NCBI GenBank assembly: GCA_917880885.1
Contig: OU862920.1
Span: 1,054,001-1,118,000 of the forward strand
Direction: 5' to 3'
From: Limnephilus marmoratus
Lineage: Eukaryota > Arthropoda > Insecta > Trichoptera > Limnephilidae
Length of the DNA stretch: 64,000 nt
The notes under the pieces were generated by a model. That model ran no database searches. It had not been told where the DNA came from and worked only from the letters and a program-made list of their open reading frames with translations. Position 1 is the stretch's first letter. Every line of letters starts with the position of its first letter. The translations under genes and the position numbers were made by a program. This document shows, in pieces, positions 1 through 12,765 of the stretch.

Positions 1-780
1 AAGAATGAGGAAGGGAGCGTTTTTCTTTCTTCTTGTCTATTTAAATTTTCTAAATAAATGGTTAATTATAAACCCTTCGTACAGCTTTGCAATAATATAC
101 GGTTGGAAGTTGGATTATAGTAAATAAAATATATACGTAGTGTTGTTAAATAAAGAAACGTTTTTCAATATAAAGTAGGATGTGTAGAGAAAAGATTTAA
201 AGAAAAAATATTGAACAGGAGTACAGAAATAAAAATATAATTTTTATATATGATGATCGATAAAGGAGAATAAATGTTTATAAGTAACAAACAGTACATT
301 GATAAAAGGATTTGATAGAGGGCGACGTCCAAAAACCTTCTCCTTTGGTGAGTAGTTTGAAAAAACAACTTACGAGAAGTTATTTTTTATCCAACCCAGG
401 ACTGGAAATCAAACCTCATTTGATTTCCAAGGGATGTCTTGTTGTATAGATTTATGCATCTATATAACAAATTAAATATTTATATTTTTATCTCGTTGAC
501 AGAAGACGTTTATAGAAATGTTCTGTATTATGATTATGGTGAATTAGGTCCTTCATGATAACATAATTATTAGAAGAAGTTAATAGGACCCCCCCCCCCG
601 GAAATTTAAATAAATTTTTTTTTTTCTCCACAAAATTGTTCTTGTTGATATTTGAGATTGATTCTATCTCGAAACGTTTCAAGTTTACAATTAGTTGTTG
701 TAGGGTAAATCCTAGAGTTGAAATACTACAAAGAAAAAAAAACACGGTGTGTATTTACTGATGAAAACTCGTTTTTTTTG
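1..780. other. AT-rich stretch, no gene seen
   Basis: No coding signal of any length, splice-bounded exon or RNA fold was recognised. The stretch holds a run of C near 590 and a poly-T run near 615 and is otherwise low-complexity AT-rich DNA. Confidence 0.5.
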
Positions 781-789
781 GGAGGTATA

Positions 790-3376
790 TCTTATAAAAA
801 ATGGTTAAATCTGAATGGATGGAATGAATGGAATGGAATGGTAAGCTTAATAAATGTACCTACTCGAAAAGTGGACAGCACTGAAAGTTGCATAGATCAT
901 ATAATAAGTAAAACAAAAGATATAACTCAAACTATTGTTTTTAATTCAACTATAACAGATCATTATACAACTATACTTTCAATAAAAATAAACAAGTCAA
1001 ATAAAATCAAGAAAAGACCACAAACAATAGAAAAAACTGAAATAAACTGAAATGACATTAAACATAATCTACAATATACCGATTGGAAAAAACTGCAAAG
1101 TATGAACAATGCAAATGATGCATGGAATTTCTTCATAAAACTCTTTCAGAATAATATTCTCTCTAATACCACAAAAATTATTAAGATAATCTCACATAAA
1201 AATGTACACATTAAACCATGGATTACACAGAATGTTATGAACTGCATAAGAAAAAGAGACGAGTCACACAAGAAACTAAAAAAATCCATACGATATACAC
1301 ATGTTAAGATTCTACAAAAGATATAGAAATATTTGCAAAAAAGTTATTACATATACAAAAGAAACCTACTACAAGAAAAAAATGTAAATTGTAAACAAAA
1401 TCCCCGGAAAATGTGGTAAATAATTAATGAAATAACCAGTCCTAAATCTGCTACCATGACATCAATTGACGTGCTGAATATAAACAATGTCCCAAGGACA
1501 TACGCTGATAATCCTGATCAAATTCTTGAATACGTCAATAAATTTTTCATAAATATATGATCAAATCTAGCAAAGCAAGCTACACAATGTAATGACGCTG
1601 TACTAATAAATGAACCCCCTGAACAAGGAAAGAAACTCGAGTTTAAGCAAATTACACCTGATGATATCAAAAACACAATTTCTTCTCTAAAATCAAATGT
1701 TTCTTCAGGGGAGGACTTAATCACAACCAATGCAATAAAATATCTCTGTAAAGAACTTATCGTACCTCTAACATACTTAGTCAACCTGTCTATAACTGAA
1801 AGCATATTCCCTACGGCTCTCAAAAAAGCTACTGTTATACCAATTTTTAAACAAGGACGTAAAAATGACATAAACAATAACCGACCAATAAGCCAACTCA
1901 ACACATTTTCAAAAATATTGGAGAGAATATTAAAAAAACAACTCTTATCCTACTTAGAAAACAATAAAATATTATCGGAAACACAGTATGGTTTTAGGAG
2001 AACTTAAGTACTAGTGACGCCATAGAAAAAATTACAGATATGATCACTAAAAGTTTAGACAGTGGTGAAAAAACTTTGGCAATCTTCATAGACTTACAAA
2101 AGGCTTTTGATACAATAGACCACAAAATACTTTTTGCTAAAGCATGACAAATACAGCTTGATAAAAAGCTATATGATGGAGCGTACACAGAGCGTTCAAA
2201 TTAATAAGAGAAAAAGCGAACCTCTCCTAATCAACCATGGTGTACCGCAAGGAAGCGTACTAGGACCAATATTGTTTTTGATATACATCAATGATATCTG
2301 TAACCTAGAAACATGAGGAAAAATTATTAGTTTTGCTGATGACACAATAATTTTATTTAACGAAAAAGATTGGATAAATACTTACAAAGAAGCGGAACAC
2401 GGGCGTAGTCTCCTGCAAACCTGGCTTAAAAGAAACTCCCTCACGCTTAATGTTAATAAAACAAAATATCTTACATTTTCTATAACAGCCAGAGGGCAGC
2501 CGTCGAAAGACTTAAATCTCAAATTACACACATGCCAAGGAATTTATCAACAAAATCAAGGCTTATCATGCCTCTGTCCCACTATAGCACACTCCAAAAG
2601 CATCAAATATCTTGGAATTGAAATTGATGATGATCTCCGATGGAACTCACAAATTGACGTAATTACAAAAAACTAACCAGGAACATATACTTCTTTAGAA
2701 ACATTCGTAATATCCTCAACATAAACGATATTAAAAAAGTATACTATGCTTTGTGTCAATCACAAATAGAGTACGGTATAACTGGATGGGGGTCTGCCTT
2801 GAGCAGTCACACAGAGCGACTCAATATAGCCCAAAAAGGAGTACTAAAGACAATACTGAAAGTTCCACTTAGAACTCCGACGGAAGAAATATTTAATAAC
2901 TTTCAAGTCTTCAATGTACAGAAACTTTATTCAAAAAATATTTTATTTAAACTGAAAAAAACATATATGTATACACTGCCCAACATAAATACTCAACCAG
3001 GGCAGTAAGCAATTACATCTTGGTTACTCCCAGTTTGAACACATCTTTTGGACAGAGAAATAATAAATTCCATGCTATGAAATTATACAATGCTCTACCA
3101 GATCAAATCAAAAATATAAAGGAAATGAATATATTTAAAACAAAAGTAAAAACATGGCTGAGAGATCAAAGTGATAATAAAATTACAAACATCATGAAGA
3201 CGATATAAAGACAATCCATAACCAAATACAAATATTTTAAAAACTACAGGCCACCTCAGAACAGGAAATCCTAGTGAGGAGGTCTGTGAAAAAAAATGAA
3301 TCTATACTTATACTATACATTATACATACATGTACAAACCTTGCTATTGAAACTAATAATAAATAAATAAATAAAG
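790..3376 (+). mobile_element. Decayed jockey/CR1-like non-LTR retrotransposon
   Basis: Pieces of one reverse-transcribing element can be read in order on the plus strand across several frames. The end of an APE-type endonuclease is seen at about 800-1000 (CIDHI, then ITDHYTT). Reverse transcriptase blocks follow: KKATVIPIFK near 1830, YGFR near 1990, DLQKAFDTIDHKI near 2095, GVPQGSVLGPILF near 2250 and FADDTI near 2335. The C-terminal region runs to the stop near 3208. Stops and frameshifts break it at least six times (for example near 1560, 2010, 2145 and 2317), so it is dead. A (TAAA)-type tail at about 3353-3376 marks the 3' end. The minus-strand element at 60-62 kb belongs to the same clade, judging by the shared ITDHYTT and FADDT blocks. 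Confidence 0.85.
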
Positions 3377-3479
3377 TGGAAAGGGTTAAGCAATGATTTT
3401 CTTCTCCCACATTTTATAAAAAAAGTTGAAAGCTTTATTATATTTTCACAATGAAAATAAAATAAAATGATGCTCTCCT

Positions 3480-5133
3480 CCAGATAAATGAAAAAAATGA
3501 TTGAAACGACTGTTGTTACAGGGGGTGCTGACAGCATCATTGTGCGGTGCGGGTTGGATAAATCTGCTCTACATCCTACTGTAGCAATAGTTGGTGAGGA
3601 TGTTGACTTGATAGTTCTTTTCATTGGATTGGCACCACTATCAATAAGTACTTCATAAAGCCAGGCCGTGGGAATGTGGAGACCGAATTGTTTTCGGTGC
3701 GACAATTTCAACAGCTTCATGGAAAGAGTAAAGTGGGAATCGCTAAGCTCTTCACAGAAAATCCTGGCCTCACCCAAAATATTTCAGCAATTTTCACAGA
3801 TCCCTCAGCATGTTCGTATTTTTAAATCGATTTTTCCGCTAATTCAGAGAGTTTGGCTACTGGCACAAGGTTAACCTTACTCGTGTATACGGGGATATCG
3901 AGATCCCTCAGCATAACCTGAGGATATTGAACAGGCTGGCGAGAAGCTGTTTTGGTTGTATACAAAGCGCCTACTCTTAAAGACAACCTGAACGAACATC
4001 GGTACTCTATTTTTGAAAGCGTCAACGAAGCCCAAATCAGACTTGGCCACTCTTCCCCCCACCAGAGGAGCTTCAAAGCAACACTCGCTCAGAGTAAATC
4101 TACAGATAAATCCATATACATGTAGTTTTAAATACTGCTTTCTTTAAATGAAAAATATAAATTTGTGATGAATACTTACGTTAGTAATACTCATAACTTT
4201 CTTTCAGATGGTGGCAGTGGCTCGGCAACCCCCTACCCCCATCCAATGGGGTTGGGTCAAGGGAGAAGATGGGATCCTTAACCCAGTTAACACGAACGGC
4301 CCTGTGGCACCCGACTCCATTTTGAACATAATCTTTTGCCGATGCACGACTGGGAGTGGGATGCGCTGCGGTTGCCGCAAATCAGGGATTACCTGCTTCG
4401 GTATTTAATGTTTCCCCTTGGCCGGGAGACCTTTCGGTCTTCGGCCCCTTACGTGGCGGCATAATTATTCGTAGTCGGAGGCCCTCTTAATATTTGGTTG
4501 CCGCCTCACTCACAGCACTCACTACCTTACACGCGCGGTAACAATATTCGAGCCGGTAACATCGCGAATAGCGCGGCGGACACTACCTTTGCGTGCGGCG
4601 GTTGTCCTAGATGTCCTAGATGTCCCCCTCTGACCCCCCACCATACGAAAGAAGAACCTGCTTCGGTGCCTGCGGCTGGCTCGGCTCATGTACGAACGGA
4701 GCCATCGTCGAAGAGAACATTGACGTCGACGAAAGTTTAGATTTTAACGAAATTTAATGCTCAAGATACATCCTTAAATACTAGTTATTTCATTTTTAAC
4801 AATATGTATTTCACTTTTAAAAATAAACCTTTCATTTTTAACGATAATTTTTTTTATTTATTAATACATTTTCCCCTATCCATATCTCCTTAAGCATTGT
4901 TCCTAACAAAAAAAATTAGAACCTTTTTTGTAGAGAATTATATGCAGATAATTTAAAGCTCAAACATTTTTTCGCTAGAGGCAGTAGTTTTTGAGTTATT
5001 AACGAAAAACTGAAAAAGGGACCTTTAGAGACACCCCCACTCTTAGCTCCAAGCCCACCCTTCAGTACTTTAGTATGTTGTTAAGTACACCTTTCCCTAC
5101 AACTTAGCTATTTTTCCTTCGTTGTCTGGACTA
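3480..5133 (+). mobile_element. Decayed copy of a DNA transposon family with a CRC-motif gene
   Basis: In shifting frames the plus strand reads GEDVDLIVL near 3600, KPGRGNVETEL near 3660-3690, NEHRYSIF near 3990, LPPTRGASKQHS near 4050 and IFCRCTTGSGMRCGCRK near 4330-4380. The same motif order is familiar from a repetitive arthropod and cnidarian protein family of unknown function. The minus-strand gene at 55.6-57.1 kb has the matching Cys-rich block and the IKNHDEKVAVDPTFLF block. A possible intron (acceptor ttctttcag at 4207) precedes the last part. The right end, ctggacta at 5126-5133, matches the tip of the 54875-57969 element, and both carry tttagtatgtt about 50-130 bp inside the end. 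The left end is not visible and the non-LTR element abuts it. Confidence 0.65.
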
Positions 5134-5265
5134 AGATTGTACTTCTTCTTCTGTGCTCATAAAGGGCTTATAGGGGCACACAGCCACTTGTCCCTACCTG
5201 GCACATATGGTGCCCTTATTTTACAATGTATTTAAGGAACTTTAATGTGAATATTATTAAACTTT

Positions 5266-5426
5266 TCTGACGTGTCGTATCGTGACGCATCAGAACGGTA
5301 ACGCTTCCATTCAGTAAGGTGAGATTTAGATTAGTGTGTCGCAATGTGTTGTGATGGCTTGTGTTGATTCGATACAAAATGTATGAAACTGATAACATTT
5401 TGACGCGTCACAACACGACACGTCAG
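5266..5426. mobile_element. Small MITE-like inverted-repeat element
   Basis: About 26 bp at 5266-5292 (ctgacgtgtcgtatcgtgac) is repeated in inverse orientation at 5399-5426 (gacgcgtcacaacacgacac), with a roughly 105-bp centre and no coding content. The target duplication could not be settled because the next repeat begins at the right end. Confidence 0.5.
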
Positions 5427-5960
5427 TCAAGTGTAAATTCGCCTAAAGACAATGAATGGTTTCAAGAATACAACAAAGTAAGGAAATAATATGTTTGCGC
5501 AAGGCGATGTTCCGAGTGCGGCTGGAGAAGTTAAAAGGACTCCCTCACCCATTCTCTCCCTATACGGCCTGCCACTCAGCTGGTGGGCAGATTCATTCTG
5601 CCGCCAAGAACCGGACAAACCTCACTCCACGATCAGTCAAGTGTAAACACGTCAGTCAAGTGTAAATTCGCCTAAAGACAATGAATGGTTTCAAGAATAC
5701 AACAAAGTAAGGAAATAATATGTTTGCGCAAGGCGATGTTCCGAGTACGGCTGGAGAAGTCAAAGGGACTCCCTCACCCATTCTCTCCCGATCCGGCCTG
5801 CCACGCAGCTGGTGGGCAGATTCATCCGCCGCCAAGAACCGGACAAACCTCACTCCACGATCCCGGGCACCCCTGCTGAGTAACCAAACGTAGCGATCCT
5901 CTTGGGTGAAAGTTATCCAATTACCTAGGGAGAGACGGTACCCATACTCGCCTCCTAAAT
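5421..5960 (-). repeat. SINE-E type repeat, tandemly duplicated (229-bp period)
   Basis: The block starting cgtcagtcaagtgtaaattc at 5421 begins again at 5650, a period of 229 bp with a few differences. The same family appears, mostly in the opposite orientation, at 13480-13620, 16540-16850, 58370-58750 and 58755-58970. A recurrent core reads roughly gcggatgcgtctgc followed by ccaccagctgcat. Open frames here are incidental. Confidence 0.75.
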
Positions 5961-6219
5961 TAAAAGTGATTGATAGATTCATGTTATAATAATTATTACA
6001 GTTTGAGATTTTACTCATCAAGTTAAAAATAAAAATAAATAATATTTCGGTCGGCGGCTTTGCCTGTACACAAAACACAGCGCAACACACAACACACAAC
6101 CCTTGCACAAGACTTGTTGTGTTTCTGTAAAACGGCAATTTGTGTTAATCACAATTCATTAATTCATAATTTGATGTATTATAGTACGAGTACATTTGTG
6201 CACGTTCAAGAACGGTACC

Positions 6220-6372
6220 TACTTTAAACGGCTTTAGCCTTGTTTGCTTATCAGATTTCATTTCCTTTCCCTTCCCAATACCTTGAGCGTCTCAACATAC
6301 CCCAACGGGAATTCCACAGTATCGCTCACTCCAACAGTTGGGAGCAGTTGGGACTCTTATGGTATTCACAAA
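6220..6372 (+). repeat. SINE-A 3' fragment
   Basis: The sequence ggctttagcc, then a pyrimidine-rich stretch and ttgggactcttatggtattcaca, is the 3' half of the tRNA-derived SINE family that is complete at 58978-59365. Confidence 0.65.
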
Positions 6373-8125
6373 TTTTCTATCTGGCTTGTGTATTAACCTT
6401 CTTTTGTAAAAACCTCTAAGATTACTTAACCTTCCAGGGGTTTAATAACTAACCATAACTAATGTTAAATGCTTTAAGTTTAATTAAAATGCCAAAAAAT
6501 ATATGTATATGCTTTATTTATATCATAGATACATCGTTGACTCCAAAATACATTTTAATTAGCAGGGATATTTCGTCACAAAGGAAAAAGGCCACTAAGT
6601 TCATCCGCTCATGGGGCAACTGAAAAAAAACAGTTGGCAACTCAATCGCTATCCACAGGAAAGCAACTTGGAATTTCATTGACGGTCCGCACACAGGTAA
6701 CTTCTTAAAGACCAGTTGTCAAGGGCGACGCGACAAGTCACTCGCAACTCGCCGTGCTAGTCGCCGCGGCCGACGCCTTTCACTTGCCAGGTTGACAGGT
6801 TGCCACAGTTGCGCCTAACGACCTGTCAAATTTTCGAGTAATTTGCGATATGTCCGAGCAGGAAAATATCGATTTTTTCCAGGAGGTTCATAAATTATTA
6901 TAAGGTCGATATAATTGATAAATTGCCAATAAATTATATTTTTGTCAAACAAGCTGATATTGAAATTGTAAAGTTGAATTACGCCGCGAATTGAGTTGCC
7001 AACCAGTTTTAGTTTGTTTTCGGCCTTTTCATGAAGGGCCTAAATTTGTAGAACCCAATCCATTGTTTGTTTTCTACAACAAATGAATCAGGTCTTCGGA
7101 GGGCAACATAACCATCGAGTATAAATAATAAAATCAAGTAAAACTTCATAAATCCAACAAGAAAAAACATAGGTAATGCTAGAAATGTTAATATGCTTTT
7201 TATGCTATAAAATAATTTTGTTTCAGTAAAACAAAACCTCTTTTCTGTTTGATGACAATTGGATTATAATATTATACTCTATTTTCGGGTTCACCAAGTT
7301 TGATACGTCATGTTCACCAAGAACCGTGTTTACTCTTCTGAATTATAAGCATTACGATAGCAATGGTGAAGAATGATGCGAAGGTCATAAATACAATACA
7401 TAAAACAAAGTGGGTTTTGAGTTCTCCGTCCCTCCACCTCCCGTACTTGACCCCGGCGCTGGTGGTGGTGTTGGACTGGTCCAGCCTTCTGAAGCGGGAC
7501 CGCGAGACACCGAACACTCTCAAATTGCTCAGACACTGAAAATCGCACGGGGGATCCCTATCTATGAAGAAAAACGTCTGAAAAAAAAAATGATTTGTCA
7601 TACAGCAAAATAGCGATAGAATTAAACCTTCATCTTCCTGTTATTCATCTCTTTCCCCTCCCCACTAAGTTTGACACGATACCCTAATCGGGGATGCCAT
7701 CATAGAGATATAGAGGCGCCATGCCTTACAAATATATTCGAGGTTCGTGTTCATCTCAGGCCTGCGGAGGCATACGGGAGGGGTCGACACTTTCCGTTAT
7801 CTACCGAACTGGCTCGAATGCGATTGCAAAGCAGGGGTTTACAGACTTTTCAAGTAGAGGGCCGCATACAACGACATCAAAGTTCATCAATTATATTAAT
7901 CAACCTAGTTATTTTTTACTGTTGCAGCGCCTATTTTTGGTAAACTTTCGAAATCACTGGTTACGCTTAATACAAATATTTTTTAGAAAAATCTTTATAT
8001 TCACCTAAATTACTATTAAAGAAAAAAAATGCGATGGAAAATATTGCATTCAAAGTTTCAATTACGAGTATGACATCGCGCCATTCGCGGTCGCGAGTTC
8101 TGGAACGAGTTTCAGCACATAAATA
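6373..8125. other. No gene recognised
   Basis: The stretch has short open frames only. It includes a GC-richer island at 6600-6830 with repeated gttgcc/ggcaac words, and a weak SINE-A-like piece near 7640-7700 (cggggatgccat). I can support no gene or RNA. Confidence 0.4.
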
Positions 8126-8129
8126 ACCC

Positions 8130-8342
8130 TTTATATATAAACAGGCATAATACTCGTTTTAACTTTAATGAAAGACTAATTGTACCTAAACATACAAATA
8201 AATATGGACAAAGAACGTTAAATTAGATGATTCCCAGTTGTTTAAATATGCTTCCAGCTGAAATTAAAAACTGTACCCAAAACAAACAATTGGTGAACTT
8301 ACTGAAGACTTGGCTCACCGAAAGAACTAATTTGTATTAGCT
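8130..8342 (+). mobile_element. 3' end fragment of a non-LTR reverse transcriptase
   Basis: Translation across one stop gives NRHNTRFNFNERLIVPKH, then IPSCLNMLPAEIKN and LLKTWLTERTNLY before a stop. This is the typical C-terminal tail of CR1/jockey-like polyproteins (compare NALPDQIKN near 3100 in this window). Only the tail is present. Confidence 0.65.
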
Positions 8343-9300
8343 TACAATAACTAAAGACTTTAAAATTGTTATTCATGTTTTTATAATTTTTCTTTTATCT
8401 AAGTATATTTCTGTAAAAAAATTACTTTATTTTATATCTATAATTGTAAAAATGTATCTAAGTATATTTCTGTAAATTTTTTTAGTTAATTTTATATCTT
8501 AAATTGTAAAAATGTAACTATTAAATCACTATAATAAGATCTTTAATGTAAAGAACCCGTTAGACAAACTACTAAAAAGTAGTTTATCCGGACTTTTTGT
8601 CTTATATTTGTAAAATATATAAAATATAATGCTCTGAAGCCGGGTATTGAAACATTTAAGGGACTTACAATAGACTCCACACCGAGCGCGGGCCGCCATG
8701 TAAATATACCTGGAAAAATGTACAAGAATGCAGGTGTCCTTAGTGAGGGCACAGCGTAGTAAGGACTTGAACGTTCAACAGTCTGAATAGTCCGTTCCAT
8801 ACATTGCACGAACGCCTTTTACACATACGCTTGCCAGATGTATTTCAAATGACCAACACGACACGATGGTTTTTGGTCCACTAAATGCGTGAAATAGAGA
8901 ATTGGAGGTACTACCTTCAAATCCGTCGAACAAATTTATTCGCTTAATGTCTCATCTATTTATATATATCAATGGGATGCCATAGGCCCGGTATGTCAAC
9001 CAGTCCGTGTCCTCGCTATGTACGATATTCCTCGCGGGTTCAATGTGCCGCTCAAGCTTTGATAAGCCGCAGTCTGACATTTACGTAAATAATATTTGAA
9101 AACTTCCCACCGAAATTTACGTAAATTTATTGGGATCGGGCTATATTTCAATAAAACTGAGTAAGATTTCTTTCTAAAAGGATTAATTTTTAATAAACCA
9201 AAATAAAATGCAATTTATTCTGTCAGATAGCAGAGAGATAGTAGCGCCACATACGGCCAAGAAACAAAACTAAAAATGACAGTTTAAAAACTCCTTTAAA
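8343..9300. other. No gene recognised
   Basis: AT-rich DNA. A duplicated phrase (atctaagtatatttctgtaa) occurs at about 8397 and 8455. Palindromic tacgtaaat words lie near 9080-9130. No coding signal is convincing. Confidence 0.4.
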
Positions 9301-9439
9301 TTTATCTTTACTCAACACTCCCACACAAATTCAAAGGGGTCACTTAACATTTTTCATAACAACTTTAAACCTATCCAAAATCTAATCATCTTAGCTTTAT
9401 ATAAATATTTGGCTGTAAATCACATCAGTATCTAAGTAT

Positions 9440-10280
9440 TGTTCAAAATCTTATCTCTAGTACAATTATACTTGCTTACAGACAAAGCTTTGGTCAGAAT
9501 CTTTGGTCAGTTGACATGAACTTTCTACATATTTAATATTAACAATTTTCCTTTCAACATTCTCTCTTATGAAATTATATCTAACATCTATATGTTTACT
9601 TCTCTTATGAAATGTCTACAGGATTATTAATTAATTTAATTGCACTCTATTTATCTATATTCAAAGTGAATAATAATTCTAGTATTTTGACAAACCAAAT
9701 TAATTTATCTTTCAGTCCCATTTTAAACATTTTTCCAATAAACCGCTCTGTTCTTCCCGGAAATCCCGCAATTACCCCCACCCCTTTGCTCACCTCCCAT
9801 CCAAACACAAATTTTGTATATCTGTCAATATTCTGTATCATAGATCAGTTATAATATTCTCCTGACGAAGGAAGGGTGCTTCTGAAACCGGTAGAGTGTT
9901 TAAAATAAAAGTGGTCTTAAACAAATTTATTGTAAATTATGGCAAATCACAAAGTTAATGCTTTTTACAAATTATGTTAATTGGAATTGTCCCATTTTTA
10001 CCCATATTATAAATTTCCTTAACATTCAAATGCCCTAATCTCTCATGCCATATTTTGACATCGATTTTACGGTATTGAAATTTTCTTCTTTTATTCTTTT
10101 GATTTCTAACTCACACAAATTATTTTGTCTTAATTGTGCAAACATAACAACTATATTATTCTTTACTAGCATTGCTTTTTCACTATCTTCACTATAACAT
10201 AACCTCTCTTGGTGGCAGCAACTACGGGGAACAGGTTTCTTCGAAAGTCGGGCATATATATACGACATATACGACATTCT
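9440..10280 (-). mobile_element. Decayed Ty1/copia remnant with internal deletion
   Basis: On the minus strand the GAG-pre-integrase block reads KIWHERLGHLNVKEIY and then MGKNGTIPIN at about 10060-9975. It is preceded by the frame at 10277-10035, which runs into it through a frameshift. Further on, at about 9610-9480, comes the RNase H tail HKRSKHIDVRYNFIRENVE followed by KYVESSCQL. Integrase and reverse transcriptase are missing between the two, so the element suffered a large internal deletion. No LTRs were found. It is a different copia lineage member from the one at 34.6-39.0 kb. Confidence 0.7.
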
Positions 10281-12480
10281 CTAAAATGCGTTGATATATC
10301 GGGTCATAGCCTCACTATGGGCCGGAATATCAGTTGCTTTTTAAGCTCGCTATAAGAGAGATTTTCGTCCGCCAAGTTGCTCTCTGGTCTTACCAGTACC
10401 CTGGCAATATAAACTTAGTGATACCTACACTAAAAAATACTGATATACTGGCCGTAGTAGGTAGTAGTGGGGATTCGTATAAATATTACACGTCGTATTT
10501 ACAACAAAAAAACATGCGGTACATCGCAACGGATTCCTCTTTTGGCCCGAAACCATTTATTGACTTGAAAATAAATATACTTACGGGGTTTCTCACCATC
10601 ATCCCAATAGTTTATCCATACACATAACGAATATTAATAAAATAACAAATAAATACTAGCAACAGGTAAAAACTTCAGCTAATTTATTCTATATGTAGCC
10701 ATTGTTCATAGGTTCAAGTACCGAATAGTAAACTCAGACTTTTTAAATAAATAAATCCTGTAGAATTAATCCAAAATATTCATTATGTGAATGGATAAGC
10801 TATTTGGAGGATGGTGAAAAACCCCCTTATTTTAATTAAATATAAAATAAATAACTTTGTAAAAAGCATCAAATTATAATCAATATTATCAACATGTTTC
10901 GAAAACCTAGTTTTCAAACCAAGAAAACTTGGTTTTTAAGAGCCCGAGAGGGATTTTTCAATATTTAATGTTTTTTTCGTATTTTTGCGTATTTTTGCGT
11001 ATTTTCGAAGTCATCTGTGTCGATAACAGCACCTCAAAAAAAAAGTTTGTCATTATATTTTTTTAGATACATGCATTTTCGATACCTCAAGCTAAAACTA
11101 AATATTTAAAAAAATATTTTTTCTTACTTTATAACTCTTTATAAAAGATCAGTTTTCAAAAAATCGTCAATGTACCGCTGATTTTTTTCCATCTGTCGTC
11201 ATATACGAAAAGAAAAAAAATATTGAAAAATATTTTGTTATAGGACACATATCAACCTATACCCGCCTATTTATATATTTTTATTATGTAGCTTAGTTAT
11301 GACGTATTTAATTTTTTTAAACCACGTAAATCAACGTACTTTAAAATCATTTTTTTTGTACTTAAAAACCTTTTTTTCTGTTTAATAAAAATATTACCCA
11401 ATAAAACAGTGTTTTACCTATACAATGTATTAACTAATATAAAAAAAATCAATGATTTATTCGATGATATTCAATTTTCCTGAGCGTACAAAATACATAA
11501 AAACTATGGTGTTTTCGATATTCTGGTCATAACGCGGAAGTCTCTCCGCCCGGCTGGTTGTCTGCGAAGCTCTGTTCCGTAAAGCTGTGTTGAAAAACGT
11601 AAGTGTATTAGTTATTAAGATGTAATACATATACTCTGTATGAATGAAACCAAACTGTATAATGTGTTCGTGTAATTTGAAGGAAGCTTGTCAAAAAGGA
11701 TTTCTAAAACGTGCGTAGCAAGGGACGGACGATCATAATATGCTTAAACTTTTTAATATAGTACCCGTTTATCATTTAATAATAAACATGTCAAAAGGAA
11801 TTAGTTAACGGAAGTGCCAAGGACGAGGCCTTTCCTTGTATATTGTAACTTCTGATGTGTGGGCTGTTTTGGGTCATTTCTAATATTTTCAAACGGAGCA
11901 CGTAGAAAGGGATAAAATAACTAGAACACCCAGGATACTAATGTTCACATATATTTTACCTTTTCACATGTTCCTTCAGATAGCTTCGCACAGGGTAGTT
12001 CGTTTTTTATTTGAACAGAGTCCTTTTTAATATTTTCAAACGGAGCACGTAGAAAGGGACAAAATAACTAGAATATCCAGGACACGAATGTTCACATATA
12101 TTGTACCTTCTTACGTGTTACCTTCAGATAGCCTCACACTGGGTACACATTCAAAACTCGGAACAACAAAGCAACTTTTAAAAGTATTGTGGTCTCTTTC
12201 TCTAGCACGGGGCCGTGGGCATGTCAGAGCGAGACCACGGTAACAATAATAGAATAGAATAATAGAAGCGGTATTCGCTGATATTCGCAGATATCATGTT
12301 ACATTGGACAAAGGTTTAAGGGTTGTGCAAATAAATGATTAATTATTATAATCATTTAAGTATTTAATCGAGCTATTATCGTTATGATTCAAAGAAAAGA
12401 AAATTACTTATTATTTTTTTAATTGATAAACTAACGTTTAGACAAGATTTTTATGCATAGCACAAAGGGTAACAATTATT
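10281..12480. other. Long AT-rich stretch, no gene
   Basis: No gene is supported. It contains many poly-A/T tracts, a triplicated gtatttttgc phrase near 10980-11000, and the direct repeat listed at 11884-12165. The open frame at 10334-10627 matches nothing I recognise. Confidence 0.4.
11884..12165. repeat. Two imperfect direct repeats of about 147 bp
   Basis: The phrase attttcaaacggagcacgta starts near 11885 and again near 12032, and each is followed by similar sequence through ttcacatatatt and cttcagatag. About 80-85 percent identity is estimated by eye. There is no coding content. Confidence 0.7.
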
Positions 12481-12484
12481 ATAA

Positions 12485-12681
12485 GCAATAATTATCAGCC
12501 TGAAATACTCATCTACATTGAAAAATCTTCCGAGAAAAGATACTTGCCGCCAACGGGACTTGAACCCGTGTCCTTCTGATTGCCGGTCAGGTGCTCTGAC
12601 CACTGAGCTATGGCGGCTTATCTAATACCCGCCAAATAATTCAATATATGTATACTAGTGCTTCATTCAACAATTACTGTT

Positions 12682-12720
<39 letters not shown>

Positions 12721-12765
12721 CCGCTATCATTTCTGCGTCCTTTCATCAGATCGACATTTCTGCGT
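12485..12765 (-). repeat. SINE-C copy 1 with tRNA-like head and (TA)n
   Basis: On the minus strand this repeat matches 17990-18350 almost base for base. It runs from gatagcgggatgta through a (TA)n tract (12685-12714), ataaacagtaattgttgaatg, a 72-nt tRNA-like cloverleaf (12546-12617) and a 3' part ending aggctgataattattgctta. Similarity on both sides of the tRNA-like part shows that it is part of a dispersed repeat and not a lone tRNA gene. Confidence 0.8.
12546..12617 (-). tRNA. tRNA-like cloverleaf, anticodon position GGC (likely pseudo-tRNA)
   Basis: The arms pair as acceptor 7/7 (gccgcca/tggcggc), D 4/4 (gctc/gagc), anticodon 4/5 (first pair C-A) and T 5/5 (acggg/cccgt). The T loop is ttcaagt. 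The anticodon loop is ccggcaa, so positions 34-36 are GGC (formally Ala), but position 33 is C where elongator tRNAs have U. Eukaryotes normally lack GGC Ala tRNA, and the G3-U70 alanine identity pair is absent. It is identical to the copy at 18213-18284 and is best read as the head of a SINE. Confidence 0.55.

Noticed and set aside
12546..12617. Functional nuclear tRNA-Ala gene
   Set aside because: The anticodon GGC with C33, missing alanine identity pair and repeat context favour a SINE head. It is kept only as tRNA-like.
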